Shown piece by piece: positions 44,110 to 56,148 of a stretch of DNA of 64,000 bases. The notes under the pieces are model-generated. The model saw only the letters and a program-made list of their open reading frames with translations, made no database searches and was not told the DNA's origin. The stretch is from the NCBI GenBank assembly GCA_026874595.1, contig CM049314.1, positions 37,927,229 through 37,991,228 on the forward strand, written 5' to 3'. The stretch comes from Sipunculus nudus. Lineage: Eukaryota > Annelida > Sipuncula > Golfingiida > Sipunculidae. The stretch's first letter is position 1, and the number at the start of each line of letters is the position of its first letter. A program made the position numbers and the translations under genes.

Positions 44110-46300
44110 GTATAATGGTCTGTGAGTGATATACGTATCTTAATTAAAACCAAAACCTTGCAACCACTAAGCCAACCAAGAATAAAAATACACACACAGA
44201 AAACAAATGTACCGAACGTACACATGCATAAACGAAAGAAAGCAAACAATGATTTTTTTATAATGATAACATCATTATTATTAGTCTGACTGCGGGTTAT
44301 AAAGAACAAATAGGAATATCCGAAAATTAGTAATAGGATAGCTCAACATCCACCAAGGTTTTTATCTCCGGATGCTTCACCTAGTCAAGATCTGTTGCTC
44401 GGAAACGGGTGCAATGATGACATGGGCCGACAGCTAGTTATTAAGGTTATATCTAACGCAAATTAACGTACTAAAATAGTGTTAACTTAGGGTGAAAGGA
44501 CATGTCAAGGGTTGGAGAAGCAATCTATCATGGACCTATTAAACCATTTCGGTTTATAAATGTACGTTTTTATGCGCTACAAAATGAAAATATTCAGTTA
44601 CAATTTTTTTCCATTTTCTGTCGGTTTCACTGAATGCCAGTTTTTGCCGAGCATATTTTAAAATGCATAAATTTCATGAGAATACAAATTTTGGAAAACA
44701 TATATATAGTGAACTCCCCCCTGCGGACAAGACACCAATATTGCCACTTAATCTCAATCTCATCTACTCAAACTTTAACCATATATTATGTGTAATGTTG
44801 ACCCAGTACAGGGACAAATTACTACCCCGAAACAAAAAAAAAAAACCTTTCCGTAAACCTGCCGGCGTATATAGTACATACGAAGATTCCAGATCTTATT
44901 CCGGGAAACTTTTCGTTAATGATACTTCATTCGGCACGTTGTGTAGCATCGCATTAAAAGAATACAACTCTGCTGTTTAGAGTTCTTGGGCAATGGGGAT
45001 TCTAAATACAAACTCGGAGTATGGTTTATAAATGTTGTGAAGCGGGTAATGTGATCCTTTCAAATAAATTTTGGATAAACATGTTTTAAGGCAAATTACA
45101 TAAGCATAGGCGTGTGTGTGGCAAGGGCTTGTAAAATAAAATGTAAACATGTGTTCCATTCAAATGTAACAAATTTTGATTTTAAAGTTTGACAGTTGAA
45201 ACAAGTAGTCTTGGCTGTCCCCCAGTGCTTAACGGGAAGAGGTTCGTTTTAAGTAGAGTGTAACGACCTCTATAGCTGGCGGACGGGCGACATTCATGAT
45301 GACCGGAATTCCTTTACTTCTGTTTGATAATGACGCTACTAGGGTCCATATTAATACATATGTAAATAATAGGACAAAGGGCAGTGTTATAAGCACAGTC
45401 GATAGTTTTACACAAAGGAAATTCTTTTCAATTCTATCCTTCGATGCCTAATTACAATAATGTATTCCCATTATATTTTTGTGCTACCTTAAGGAACAGA
45501 AGTTTCAACGTGCCACCAACGCATTATTTTTTCATAATATATAACATTGTTCATATTCTGACAAATACATACAAGCAGTCACTTCACATATTATCATGAA
45601 AACGGTATACTTGAGTCAACGTACGCAATAACAAAAGTATATGCTGATGCGTAGGTGCGTGACGTAGGCGGGGCGTCTGGCGTGTGAGTGACAAGCCCTT
45701 ACGCCAGGTTGATATTACCCTTAAAACGCCAAAAATGTTATCACCTCATCTCATCTCAGTTTCTTTGAAACATCAGGCAATTGTTCAACAAATGACGAGT
45801 CGTCACAAGGCGTTGGTGTGAGAACATTCATTGTACCCAGTCATAATAACGCTCTTTGATATAGCTGGCCGACTTTCAAAAATGCTAGGAACGTACAGCG
45901 GACGGTTAAGTGTTTCCCGTTCCATAACCAATTTTCTTTATGTTAGCATTCATATATGTAAATAAAAGGCAATGCAGACTTTTTCTGATTTTCTCTATAC
46001 AGCATCTGTACAATATGATTTTGAGTGAAGACATCCACATTGCTGAAATGAAAAAAAATGTAAAGTAATACTGCCCCTTACCGTTATGATCACATCAGGT
46101 ATTTCGAAAAAAAATAATAATAATAAACCGCCTTCTCGTAAGATATTTACACGTATCGACCCTTATCCTTAATTGTATTTGCCTTTGTCGCTGACCTTTA
46201 TTTTTATCTATAATATTTTATTTGATTTTTATCTCTACAATTCCTTTTAAACTTTCCTTCATTCACAACATACAATTTCAACTGTGATTTTTATTATCTG
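44110..46300. other. No recognised gene
   Basis: AT-rich unique sequence. A 105-codon plus-strand frame at 44,663-44,980 (ending SFGTLCSIALKEYNSAV) lacks splice or duplication support and contains a poly-A-derived lysine run. I do not call it. Confidence 0.5.
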
Positions 46301-46345
46301 TGTCAGGTGTTATTAAGACGTTAAACGTCCGATAATTGACATGCC
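46300..46345 (+). mobile_element. Possible 3' tail of a LINE/SINE
   Basis: GGTGTTATTAAGACGTTAAA followed by CGTCCGATAATTG. From memory, AAGACGTTAAAC is the conserved 3' end of some retroposons in many invertebrates. No body upstream was identified. Confidence 0.3.
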
Positions 46346-46766
46346 TGTCTGTCTGATTGTCTATCTGAGTTTGTCTCTCTGTCTGTCTCAAACAATTTCT
46401 TTAATTTGTAAAGATGAACATAGGTTTTATTTGCTTATAAATATGGGGGACAATACAGAGGTGCAAAAATGAAGCAACACCCCCCCCCCCCAAAAAAAAA
46501 AAAACAAGCCCCTTATTTTGATGAGGACAATAGCCCCATGAATCCAGAATATTATCATTAATATATTTATATTTATCTTACTATGCTAATTGGGCAAACT
46601 TGTAAAATATCATTGTATATAATCTCGTATAATCTCGTAATCTCGTAAAGTCTTGGATTTTCAAACCACGCCGTCAGCTTCATTCTAACCACATTCACTT
46701 AATGATCGGGTCGCATCCCGTGAAACTGACTGTTGTGAATTTACAGTGTTGTTTTTCTTCAGTGTG

Positions 46767-46767
<1 letters not shown>

Positions 46768-46837
<70 letters not shown>

Positions 46838-46863
46838 ATACATATATATATAGGTACCTGAAG

Positions 46864-46915
<52 letters not shown>
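46768..46915. repeat. Two long (AT)n tracts
   Basis: AT tracts at 46,768-46,834 and 46,867-46,914, separated by GATATACAT...GGTACCTGAAGATA. Confidence 0.97.
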
Positions 46916-46917
<2 letters not shown>

Positions 46918-46919
46918 CT

Positions 46920-47530
46920 ACCTAGACATTATATCTGCCTGTCATATTACAAATCTATTCCTACCTAATCTGATGGCTTTCTACCTTAACTTGCCTGTCC
47001 ACTTAACTCCCACTTAACTGCCCTGCCCCTCGCTGGAAAAAATAACTACCACACACCTACTTATCTCAGTAGTTACAGTTTCTACCTGCATGTATGACTA
47101 CCTACCTATAATAACTACCTGCCTCTATCACTGCCTACCTATAATAATAACATGCCTGTAGGAATATATTTCATTACTACATGACTGTCTGTAATTTTAT
47201 GAATCTATCCCTGCGTAACCTGGGGGTCATCTAACTCACCTGTTGTGTGTGTGCTATTAATGCAATTTTGCTCAGTTTTTAATACTTTGTGTAAGCATAA
47301 TTTACATTTAGTTTGAACAGTCCTGATATTTTATAGGCATACATTTATTACGGTTCATTAAAGCATGCCATATTCTATGAACTATTGAAAAAATACAACT
47401 GAAAGATTATCTGGGTAAATAATTTCAGAATTATTCTGAAATCGCATTGTCCTGAATTTTGTGTTTAACTATATTAAAAAGAGAGGAAGATAATTGGCAT
47501 TTATTTAGTCCCCCACATCTATAACAAAAG
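46920..47530. other. Degenerate CTACCTGCCT repeats, otherwise no feature
   Basis: Words such as ACTACCT, TACCTGCCTG and CTGCCTACCTATAATAA recur between 46,920 and 47,220, suggesting a decayed short tandem repeat. A 22-bp poly-G tract follows at 47,538. Confidence 0.5.
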
Positions 47531-47959
47531 TGTGTGTTGGGGGGGGGGGGGGGGGGGGAGGGATCCCCTGTCCCCCTCTATAGCAATTAAGGCCCATGAA
47601 GTTGAATTCATGTATATAGATGTCTGGAGGGAACAATAACGTTGGCACTAAATTAACGTACGAACACAGTCACAATACGCGCTGCTATCACGGCACGGTA
47701 CCTCGAAACGGTGGAGGGTCATACACAAAGGCTTCTTATCGGCTCAATCTAACTAATTATACACTCCTGAACACTGTTAGAAGTAAAGGTTTTACATAAG
47801 GGTGTTCCTAAAAACCCAGAGCTTCCAGATGGAAACACCCAATCGCTCACGCCCAAAGGGTGGTAAGCTCCACCTTTCTGTGTGAAATCTATTTCATTTT
47901 GACAACCACCCTTTTGGAAATTTAAACATAATATTTTCTTTTAATGCCGCGAGAGGGCA

Positions 47960-48150
47960 ATACCGCCGCCCCCACGTACGGAGATTTCCGGATATACCCG
48001 AGTCTGCCCGGCCGTGTTATCACGTGATGTGTTTTTGCGCGTTTTAACTCCATGTGCTGTTGAACGAGGGCTTCGAAGCAAGCAACGCAGAGTGACACTG
48101 ACAGGGACAAGGTGACAGTAGAAGGAAGAAGCGTACGTGCTTGCAGGTTA
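47960..48150 (+). promoter_or_regulatory. CpG-rich segment, possible promoter and first exon
   Basis: Unlike its surroundings this stretch is rich in CpG (GCCGCGAGAGGG, CACGTACGG, CCCGAGTCTGCCCGGCCGTG, CACGTGATG, GCGCG). It is followed by a purine-rich AGCAACGCAGAGTGACACTG and CGTACGTGC region, then abruptly by AT-rich DNA. CACGTG is an E-box. No TATA box is evident. Lying just upstream of the possible exon at 48,247, it may start the gene that ends at 56.4 kb. Confidence 0.35.
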
Positions 48151-48246
48151 TTATATTTTACTTCTCTGAATGTTAGATAACATGTCTGAAGTTATGATAG
48201 ACAAGATTTAACAACTCAATATGGGATATGGAGCATAAAATTTTAG

Positions 48247-48467
48247 CACAGTCATTCGTGTAACGGATGCAACATTGCAAGATGGCGATGGGTCAGTGAG
48301 GACCTTAGACGCCGGCGTTCCATTTGATTTGATAGCGGCACTTTTTACAGCGAAATTACCAGATTTCACACACAGTCTAGCAAATAGGAATGAATTGAAT
48401 GTGATCAATTATTGTTGTAAGCTAAAATTTCTAGAAGTTAACGACGAAGTGAGCTCCAGGTTGGCAA
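48247..48467 (+). CDS. Possible internal exon of the 48-56-kb gene
   Basis: Between an acceptor-like AAAATTTTAG and a donor GTATGA (48,468), 73 codons are open. They read like protein: TVIRVTDATLQDGDGSVRTL, then DAGVPFDLIAALFTAKLPDF. The last base plus the first two of the segment at 52,862 complete a codon, so the phases fit. A minus-strand frame overlaps, and I have no family match. The neighbouring CpG-rich segment supports the start of a transcription unit here. Confidence 0.38.
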
Positions 48468-48522
48468 GTATGATTTTTATAGTAGTGAAACTGAGAAAGC
48501 ATATAATATATAGACTATATAG

Positions 48523-48620
48523 CCAGGGGCGTAGCCAGGATTGGGGGGGGGGGGGGGGGCATACTGAGTGACGCATCCACAAAATCAAGAAGTGCGGGGG
48601 GGGGGGGGGGGGGGGGCTGA
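48523..48620 (+). mobile_element. Transposon end GGGGCGTAGCCAGG with poly-G runs
   Basis: CCAGGGGCGTAGCCAGGATTG runs into two poly-G tracts (48,542-48,560 and 48,596-48,616). This resembles hAT-like ends but with a GTAGCC core. No opposite end nearby. Confidence 0.45.
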
Positions 48621-48871
48621 TTATTATTATGAAAACTTAGTTCATATGATATATATATATATTTTATTAGTACTTCAATATTTATTTTAATCTATGAAAA
48701 TCTCAGTTCTGTTATTACAGTTATTAACCATGTTTTAATTAAGTTAAATAACAGGTACAGGGGGAGGGTTACCGGTATGGGTTTCCCCCTTCTATATTTG
48801 GAAAAATGTTGAAAATGCAATGGGGCAGTTCCATGTAACTATGGACAAACTGTGCAAAAATTAAGAATAAT

Positions 48872-49051
48872 CAGAAGCGGATCCAGAGAGAGGGACCCCC
48901 CCTTTTTTGTCAGAAGTTACCTTTTTTAAGGATTTCAGACAATTTTGGGGCCTGGACCCCCCCTTTTTCGGACCTGCTGACTTTTTTTTGGGTGTTCATT
49001 AGTCTTTCTGGGTTAGACTCCCCCTTTTCCAAAATCCTGGATCTGCCCCTG
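48872..49051. mobile_element. 180-bp hAT-like MITE with both ends
   Basis: Starts CAGAAGCGGATCCAGAGAG and ends CCTGGATCTGCCCCTG, inverted ends of the CAGGGGCGGATCC type. AAAATTAAG occurs just left (48,857-48,865) and directly right (49,052-49,060), consistent with a target duplication displaced by a few bases on the left. The interior has TTTTTTGTCAGAAGTTACC and poly-C runs, no coding. Confidence 0.75.
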
Positions 49052-49618
49052 AAAATTAAGCCAATTCTTGGATATCCATATGAAATAAGTGTATACATAT
49101 GTAAGTTTCAGAAACTTGTAATTTTTTAAATATAGCAGCCATTTTGAATTTCAAAATGGCCAATAAAGTTGCTTTATTTTTCAATAAGCATTACACTTTG
49201 TAGGTAGGACAAGTTTAAACTTAAAAAAAGTCTTTTGGAAAAGCTGTAGTACAACATTATCTCCCATTTGATTACATATATCCTTGGTTAAAAAAAATTG
49301 TAGCCTTTTTGGTATGGTAGGCTTTATTAAATGACCTTGACAGAATGAAAGGTAGCAAAAGTTCATGTAACATGAGTCACAAAAATCTAAAAATGTTTAG
49401 CTCATGCAAAATTTGTTGCCATTTTTGTAATTATGATCACATATTTTCCTTCTATCATCTTGTCTTTAATAATTACAAAGTGCTTTTCAGGGTTTTTCTT
49501 TTAATTTTCCTTTAAATTTTACTTTCAAATGTTGAAACATGAGTCACAGGTAACATGAGTCACTCGTGCAACATGAGTCACAGCATCTTAAACAGCACTG
49601 GATAGGTGGCACCACTTT

Positions 49619-50980
49619 TTAGCTCACCTGACTATAAGTCATATGAGCTATAGTCATCTGAGCTACATTTGTGGTCCAATGTCCATCATCTGTTAGACCT
49701 ACAAATCCAAATTTTGGCATACTGTTAGATGTCCCCAAGATCTCGTATCAAACCGAAAACTGTGTCACTTTGACTTTATTCCTTTTAGAAAATTTAAGTA
49801 AAACCTCAATTTTTAAAAAAACCTATTTTCATACTTCAGTATTGCCATATAACAATACAAACCACTCATCTGTTTTTCTTTATATTTACCATAACTATTT
49901 CCCGATATAGTTCCTTTGTACATGCCAGAAATTAGGTCAGGATTACGTAATCTATGAAAGTTATGGGCCCAAACATAATGCACTTGGTAAAAAATCAAGA
50001 AAGATATTTAATCATTTAACACAATAAATGTTAATGCTTGGGACTTTTTCTTGGTAATATAACTTTAACTAATCAAAATTCCATTGTATACCAGAAATTA
50101 GATCAGGATCTTTTTTAAATTTTTAAAGTTATTAGAATAAATATAACACTGATACCTTAAATTTTGACCAACATTGACCATGGCACATTTTTTTTTCTTG
50201 TGCTTACATTTGATTAAATTTTCACACCAGGTACTCATATGGATTGAATGTGTTGAATTCTGAAATTTGAAAATAAAAGCTTAAAAATTAGGCTAGTTAT
50301 CAAAGTTTTTCAGAGGCATTTTCTAGCTCCAGGACCCCACTCTTGGTCACTACAGAGTCCATTGCAATACATGTTTTGTTATTGTTAACTATTTCTTTAC
50401 ATGTAAAGCTGTTTCCAATTCAATGCGCACACCTTTTCTTGAAATAGTAATTCAAGAAGTAATCCAGAAGATGCCATGTTGTGCTGGTGTAACATTTTTA
50501 AAGAAATTAATTTCCTTTTAAATAATTAAACAAAATAAGATATAATTAAACCCATGTAGTAGGCATAATCTCCTAATATATGAACCAAATCATGGATAAA
50601 TAAAAGTGCAATTTAGAATTATGAATTCTGGTGTTATTTTAGATATTTATTGTTTTACAAATATAAAAATTTGTGTGCATAATGTGATGTTACCTGACCA
50701 AATTAGCTATAAATGTTGATGCAATTTGGATGTGTGAATCAATTTAAATATTCAGATATATATGATACATTGTAAATGTGTAGAAAAATTACAAAATTAA
50801 AAAATGATCTAACAAAATAAAAATGAAGATCTACTGCAAACATTCATTCATTATTTTCCTGCCTTAGTAGAATGGGAATTAAAGTCATTTGCTTTGTTTT
50901 TCCATCTTTCTGCATGTTTTTAAATATTTAATAATTATAAATAAAGCATTTCCCCCCTGTAAGCACTGTTGAATTTAATT
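49619..50980 (+). repeat. Direct duplication, copy 1 (AGCTCACCTGAC module at start)
   Basis: Begins TTAGCTCACCTGACTATAAG and then ATCTGAGCTA, TCCAAATTTTGGCATACTG, AGATGTCCCCAAGATCTC. It later contains AATTCAAGAAGTAATCCAGA and AGATGCCATGTTGT. The same order recurs at 54,055-55,560, an offset of about 4.5 kb. Confidence 0.85.
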
Positions 50981-50984
50981 ATAT

Positions 50985-51810
50985 ATAATCTGTATTTATA
51001 TGCAATGTGGACAATATGGGGACAATATTTTATTGCAACTGCATAAGATTTATTAAATAAAGAAAATATAAACAGAGGCCCAGAGGTGCTGAATTCCCAT
51101 CATGATCCCTCCACCACCAAGTCCTTCCACCTCTGGAGTGGGGGCATTATGGCGGCTGTATACATTTTACCAAATAGAAAAAAGTGCGTTAATGAAATAA
51201 ATAGGATCTTATTGGACAAATGTGTAAATTGCTGAACAGCTTATTAAAGAGCCAACCCATTATCATGGTAATAGTATAGATCTTATATCCACAAACTGCT
51301 TGAATGCTTGACATGTTTCAGTTGGTCCCATGGTCAGATCACAAAATATTATTTGCAACAATTTCTTCAATCATATCAATAAACCATGGCCTATAATATC
51401 TCTTCCACTCAGAATTTATCTCCACAGCATAAAGATCACTAAAGAAAAAGCTGTCTACCCCCAAAGTTGTGAATTCTCGTGGACGCTTTGACTTTGATCA
51501 TTTTCCCTGACAAGCTGTACTAATTAAGAGATAATAAAACCTTCAACACACATGGTTAATTTCTTTAACACAAATGACATTAAATTTTTTAACAAGGATG
51601 CTCAAAATAACAAGAAATTGATTTTTTTTCTCATACTTTTACCCAGTAAATTTATTTTAAGTCATACTTTATGTTGTATTTATGTACTAAAAAACTCTAA
51701 TAATTGAGGTTGAAGACTTTTTATTCTTTATTTCTGTACATATAAGGATAAAATGCCCCTGATTATTAATGAAAATAACATTTTTAACAAATGGTTGGTC
51801 ACATACAATT
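50985..51810. other. No recognised feature
   Basis: AT-rich putative intron sequence. ACCATGGCCTATAATATCTC (51,384) resembles ACTCATGGCCTATATTACCT (52,643), a weak local duplication. Confidence 0.5.
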
Positions 51811-51812
51811 CT

Positions 51813-51885
51813 CTGTTACACAGATTTTAATTTAATATTGTCAAGTATGATACTTGACAATATTAAATTAAAATCTGTGTAACAG
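51813..51885. repeat. Perfect 73-bp palindrome
   Basis: The left arm 51,813-51,848 (starting CTGTTACACAGATTTTAA) and right arm 51,850-51,885 are exact reverse complements over 36 bp with a single G between them. No mismatch was found when checked base by base. Confidence 0.97.
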
Positions 51886-52861
51886 ACCGGTATGGTATGT
51901 ATGCTATAGAATTTCAAAGGTAACATGAGTCACGTTAAAATATGTAACATGACTCACACACATATTAAGACTTGATTAACCTAATTAGCAGCCTATTGGG
52001 AAGTTCATGTCTGAATATTAACATATACAATACTTGAGATATTTTAGGATTACTAATATTGGCATACATTATCTGAAGAGCAGAAAATAAATGTTTGTAT
52101 TTGTTATTCTGTTTCTGTGTCTTTTTCAGGTAACATGAGTCGCACACCTTTATTAGAGTCGAATTACATAATACCTTTTAATATTTAAAAAGCAAGTTTT
52201 CCACAGTAAAGCAACTTTATTAATACTTTAATCCATTTTACAAGAAACAAATAAAAAATCCAAAATATAGTATGAAGAAGGTAAACTTTAAAATAAAAAT
52301 GTTCCATAAAATGTAACATGAGTCACCGTGGAATTGCCCAATGTGAAAAGGACACTCTTTGACTGTTATAAAGCATATGAAAAAGGCATTTAATCAGTAG
52401 GTGGGCACAGAATAAAAATAGTCTTGATTCACTAGTGCAGTAATGGCTTCTGTAAATGTTTATTACCGTGCACTAAATTATCCTGCGTCACGGCAGGTCT
52501 TACAGAGATCTGACAGGACCGGCAATTAGTCTTCTGCAGTTGGTCCTGCTGAAGACTGGAGGATTTCTTACTTATTATTATTATCATGGCATCACTTTCA
52601 GTAGTGGTCTGAGATGAGAAATGCTTTCTTCAATATCAACCACTCATGGCCTATATTACCTCTTCCTCTGAGACTCTAAGAAATTATTGCTCTTTAATGC
52701 CAAGTGGTACTCTCTATGACCAGCAGCATATCCTGCCCTCCACCCAATGGGTGAAAGAAGACACATACTTTCGGTGTACCTGTATGTAATTAATGTCTAT
52801 TTGTTAATGCTGAAGTCCTCACCTAAATTTCTCATTCTATAATGTATGTAATCTATTTCAG

Positions 52862-52952
52862 TTCAGTCAAAACTGATGGTTATAGGGCACCTACACCAAA
52901 GCAGACAAATTCATCTCCAGATTGACCGTATGATCACCACCAGTGTACTGAT
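52862..52952 (+). CDS. Possible internal exon of the 48-56-kb gene
   Basis: Lies between the acceptor AATCTATTTCAG and the consensus donor GTAAGT (52,953). In the phase left by the 48,247 exon it is open throughout: QSKLMVIGHLHQSRQIHLQI, then DRMITTSVL. It leaves two bases, which does not fit the phase-0 start of the 56,149 exon. At least one more exon is needed, or one of these calls is wrong. Confidence 0.33.
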
Positions 52953-53004
52953 GTAAGTTTTCACTCATACATTATTTAATATTAACCTTGTTTGTTCTGT
53001 TCAG

Positions 53005-53960
53005 AAAATGTTTGATGCTTCAGTTTTTTTGAAACCGTTAGACCTAGGAATCCAAAATTGCTAGATGTCCCCAAGATCTCCTACCTACGGAAAAACCTCA
53101 GTTTTTTTATTAAAAACCTATCTTCACGCTTCAGCACTGCCTAATATCAAAACCACTCATCTGTTTTTAGCTCAGTTGACTATAAGTCATCTGAGCTATA
53201 GTCATGGTCCATTGTCTGTCCGTTGTTAGATGTGGCACGTTCTGAAACCGTTAGACCTAGGAATCCAATATTTGACATACTGTAAGATGTCCCTCAGGTC
53301 TCCTTACAAACTGAAAACTGGGTCTCTGCAAATTTGTTCCTTTGAGAAATTAAGAAAAAAACTCAATTTTTTTTAGCTCAGCTGACTGAAAGTCATCTGA
53401 GCTATAACGATCACTCTTTGTCTGGCATCCGTCTGTTTGTCTGTTAACAAGGCACAAATCGTAACCGCTGGACCTGGAATCTTCTTACTTCACATCCAGG
53501 CAGGTCCATAAAAAATCTCCTTGGAAACCAAAGATTAGGTCACTGTGACCTATATTCTCCGAGCTATGGGGCTCCGAAATACCCACCAGAATAATGCTAA
53601 ATTTGATACAAAGCTCAAGTATCTGAACAACTAACGTAGAGATCACCATGATTCTCTGCATGAATATTGATCATGGGATGTTTAATCACTTCCTGCAGAC
53701 TGGTGGTGCCACCTGTATTTTTTCAATTTTTTACTAATTTTTTCTCCATTTTGAGACATTTAAAGGTTTGTTTATCTGTTAACAGGGCACAAATTGTAAT
53801 GACTGGACCTAGAATCTTCATTCTTGACATGCTGGGACAAGTCTTTGAGGAAATTTGAAATTAGGTCTCTGTTACCCATATTCTTTGAGGTATGGGGCTC
53901 CAAAGTACCCCCTCAGAATAATGCAAAATTTGATACAAAAGCTCAAGTATCTGAACAACT
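53005..53960 (+). repeat. Cluster of partial AGCTCA/CTGAGCTATAG repeats
   Basis: Head-to-tail fragments of the 49,619-type repeat begin near 53,005, 53,166 and 53,373, with a related piece near 53,762. Shared words are GAAACCGTTAGACCTAGGAA, CACAAATCGTAACC and GGTATGGGGCTCC. CTGAGCTATAACGATCACTC at 53,397 connects them with the repeats at 22,610 and 28,862. Confidence 0.8.
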
Positions 53961-54054
53961 AAAGCACTGATCACCATGATTCTCTCCATGAATATTTGAA
54001 ATTCGGTCTATGTTACCCATATTCTTTGAGGTATGGACTCCACAGTACCCCCTC

Positions 54055-55560
54055 TATATTCATCTGAGCTATAGTCGTGACCCATTGTGTCTGTCCGTCC
54101 TTCTGTCCGTCCGTCTGTAGATTTGGCCCGTTTTGAAACCGTAAGACCTAGGAATCCAAAATTTGGCATACTAATAGATGTCCCCAAAATCTCCTACCAA
54201 GCTGAAAATTGGATCTCTGCGACTTTTTTTCCTTTGAGAAATTAAGGAAAAACTTCAATTTTTTATTAAAAATCTGTTTTCACACTTAAGGACAGCCTCA
54301 TATCAAAACTACTCATCAGATTGTCTTCATATTTAACATAGATATTCCCCTATATAGTTCCTATGTAGATGCAAGAAATTAGGTCAGCATTATAAAATTT
54401 AAAAAAGTAATGGGCCCAAACATAATGCACTTTGTAAAAAAATCAGGAAAGATATTTGATCACTTAACACAATAAATGGTAAAGCTAGGAACTTTTTTTA
54501 CAGTAATATAACATTAATTAATCAAAATTTAATTCTATACCCAAAATTTGATCAAAATTTTTTAATTTTTTTGATAAAAATATAAAATTGATACATAAAA
54601 TTTTGCCCAAAATTGACCATGGCACATTATTTTCTTGTCAGTACATTGATTCAATTTTCACAGCCAGTGAACATATGGATTTGATCTGTTGATTTCTGAA
54701 TTTGAAAATAAAAGCTTAAAAATAAGTCTAGTTTTTGAAGTTTTTCAGAGGCTCAAATGTATTTACATTTTCTAGCCCATGACCCTACTTCAGGTCACTA
54801 AAGCCTTGCCTGGATAACATTATTAGTGATGCACACTGGCAGAACACCCCTGCTGTGGTTGTGATAGGTGTACACTACTAAGTCTCATATGCCCTACCCC
54901 CCCCCCCCCCCAACCAGAAACCAAGTATACTGCAATACATATTTTTGTTATTGTTAACTGTAGTTCTTTTAATGAGAAGCTGTTTTCAATCCAATGTACA
55001 TAACTTTTCTTGAAATATTAATTCAAGAAGTAATCCAGAAGATGCCATGTTGTTTAGTAGTAGCATTTTTAAAGAAAATAATTTCCTTTTAAATATTTAA
55101 ACAAATCATAATATAATTCTACACATCAGTAGGCATATATGATAATATATGAATCAAATCATGGATAAATGCAGGTGCAATTTGGTAATGTGAATCCTGA
55201 AGTGTTATTTTATTACAGTTATTGTTTTGCAAAAAAAAAATATATATATTTTATAAAAAAAGTGAATACATATATTTGTGTGTATAATGAGATGTTACCT
55301 GGCTAAATTAACTATGAATGTTGATGCAATATAGATTTGTGAATCAGTTTAAATATTCAATAGATGTGCAATACTGTTAATATATAGTAAAATTTAAAAA
55401 CCATAAATATACCAAAAAAAATTAAAATTGATTTAACAAAAAAATTAGGATCTAATGCAAACATTTGTTCATCATTTTCCTGTCTCAGTAGAATGGGAAT
55501 TAAAGTCATTTATTTTGTTTTTCCATCTCTCTGCCAGTTTTGAACAATTTAAAAATATTT
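54055..55560 (+). repeat. Direct duplication, copy 2
   Basis: ATCTGAGCTATAGTCGTGAC, AATCCAAAATTTGGCATACT and AGTAATCCAGAAGATGCC are in the order of 49,619-50,980. A CACTACTAAGTCTC...poly-C insertion (about 54,820-54,912) is specific to this copy. Confidence 0.85.
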
Positions 55561-55569
55561 CATTTAAAT

Positions 55570-56145
55570 TAAATTTAATTTCCTACCAGTCCATGCAATC
55601 ACTGGTATTTTTATGCAGTAGTGTTCAAAATTGGTTCCTTGGAATGTCAATTAACCCCCGCCCACCTCCTGAACCTTAAGTTGATATAGTTCCTAAAAGA
55701 AAACTGTATTAGTTCAGAAAATATGTATTTTATATTTGATTATCATCAGTTAGCAGGGCCATTTCCTTTTACTTTTTCAAATGCTATTATATATATAAAA
55801 AATTAAATATATTATGAATTTGATAACATTTTCCAAAATTCAACTGAGGGATATGACACATGAGTTCCTTGTTTCTAGTACGTGATTAGAAAAAGAAATG
55901 AAATATGATGTATTATAACCTTTTCACTCTTTCTAAATTAGCCACTATCATCATCTTCCAAATGTGGCTAGAATTACTTACAGGCAACTTAACATTTGTA
56001 CAGATATTTTAAAGTGCCAAATTTCTATTTGTATATAATTTAAATAAAATGGTAAGTCATGAAAAACCTGGACAACACATGATTTTTTTTTTAAATCAGA
56101 AAATTTTATTTTTTCACCACAAACTAAATTTTTTTTTTCTCTCTT
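55570..56145. other. Putative intron without recognised features
   Basis: AT-rich. It ends in a long T/C tract forming the acceptor of the following exon. Confidence 0.5.
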
Positions 56146-56148
56146 CAG

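Larger units (their letters stand above)
48821..52347. mobile_element. Candidate 3.5-kb DNA element with AACATGAGTCAC motifs
   Basis: The left end GGGGCAGTTCCATGTAAC and the right end, inverted, GGGCAATTCCACGGTGAC agree over about 13 bases. AAT adjoins both sides. Eight copies of AACATGAGTCAC or a one-base variant lie only inside this interval: near 49,368, 49,536, 49,551, 49,569, 51,921, 51,946, 52,131 and 52,314. Four are near each side. Subterminal motif clusters are a known feature of several DNA transposon superfamilies, so I infer a decayed or non-autonomous element. The short terminal match could be chance. Confidence 0.35.

Noticed and set aside
44663-44980. 105-codon plus-strand frame
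   Set aside because: No splice site, promoter or duplicate supports it, and it contains a homopolymer-derived KKKK run.
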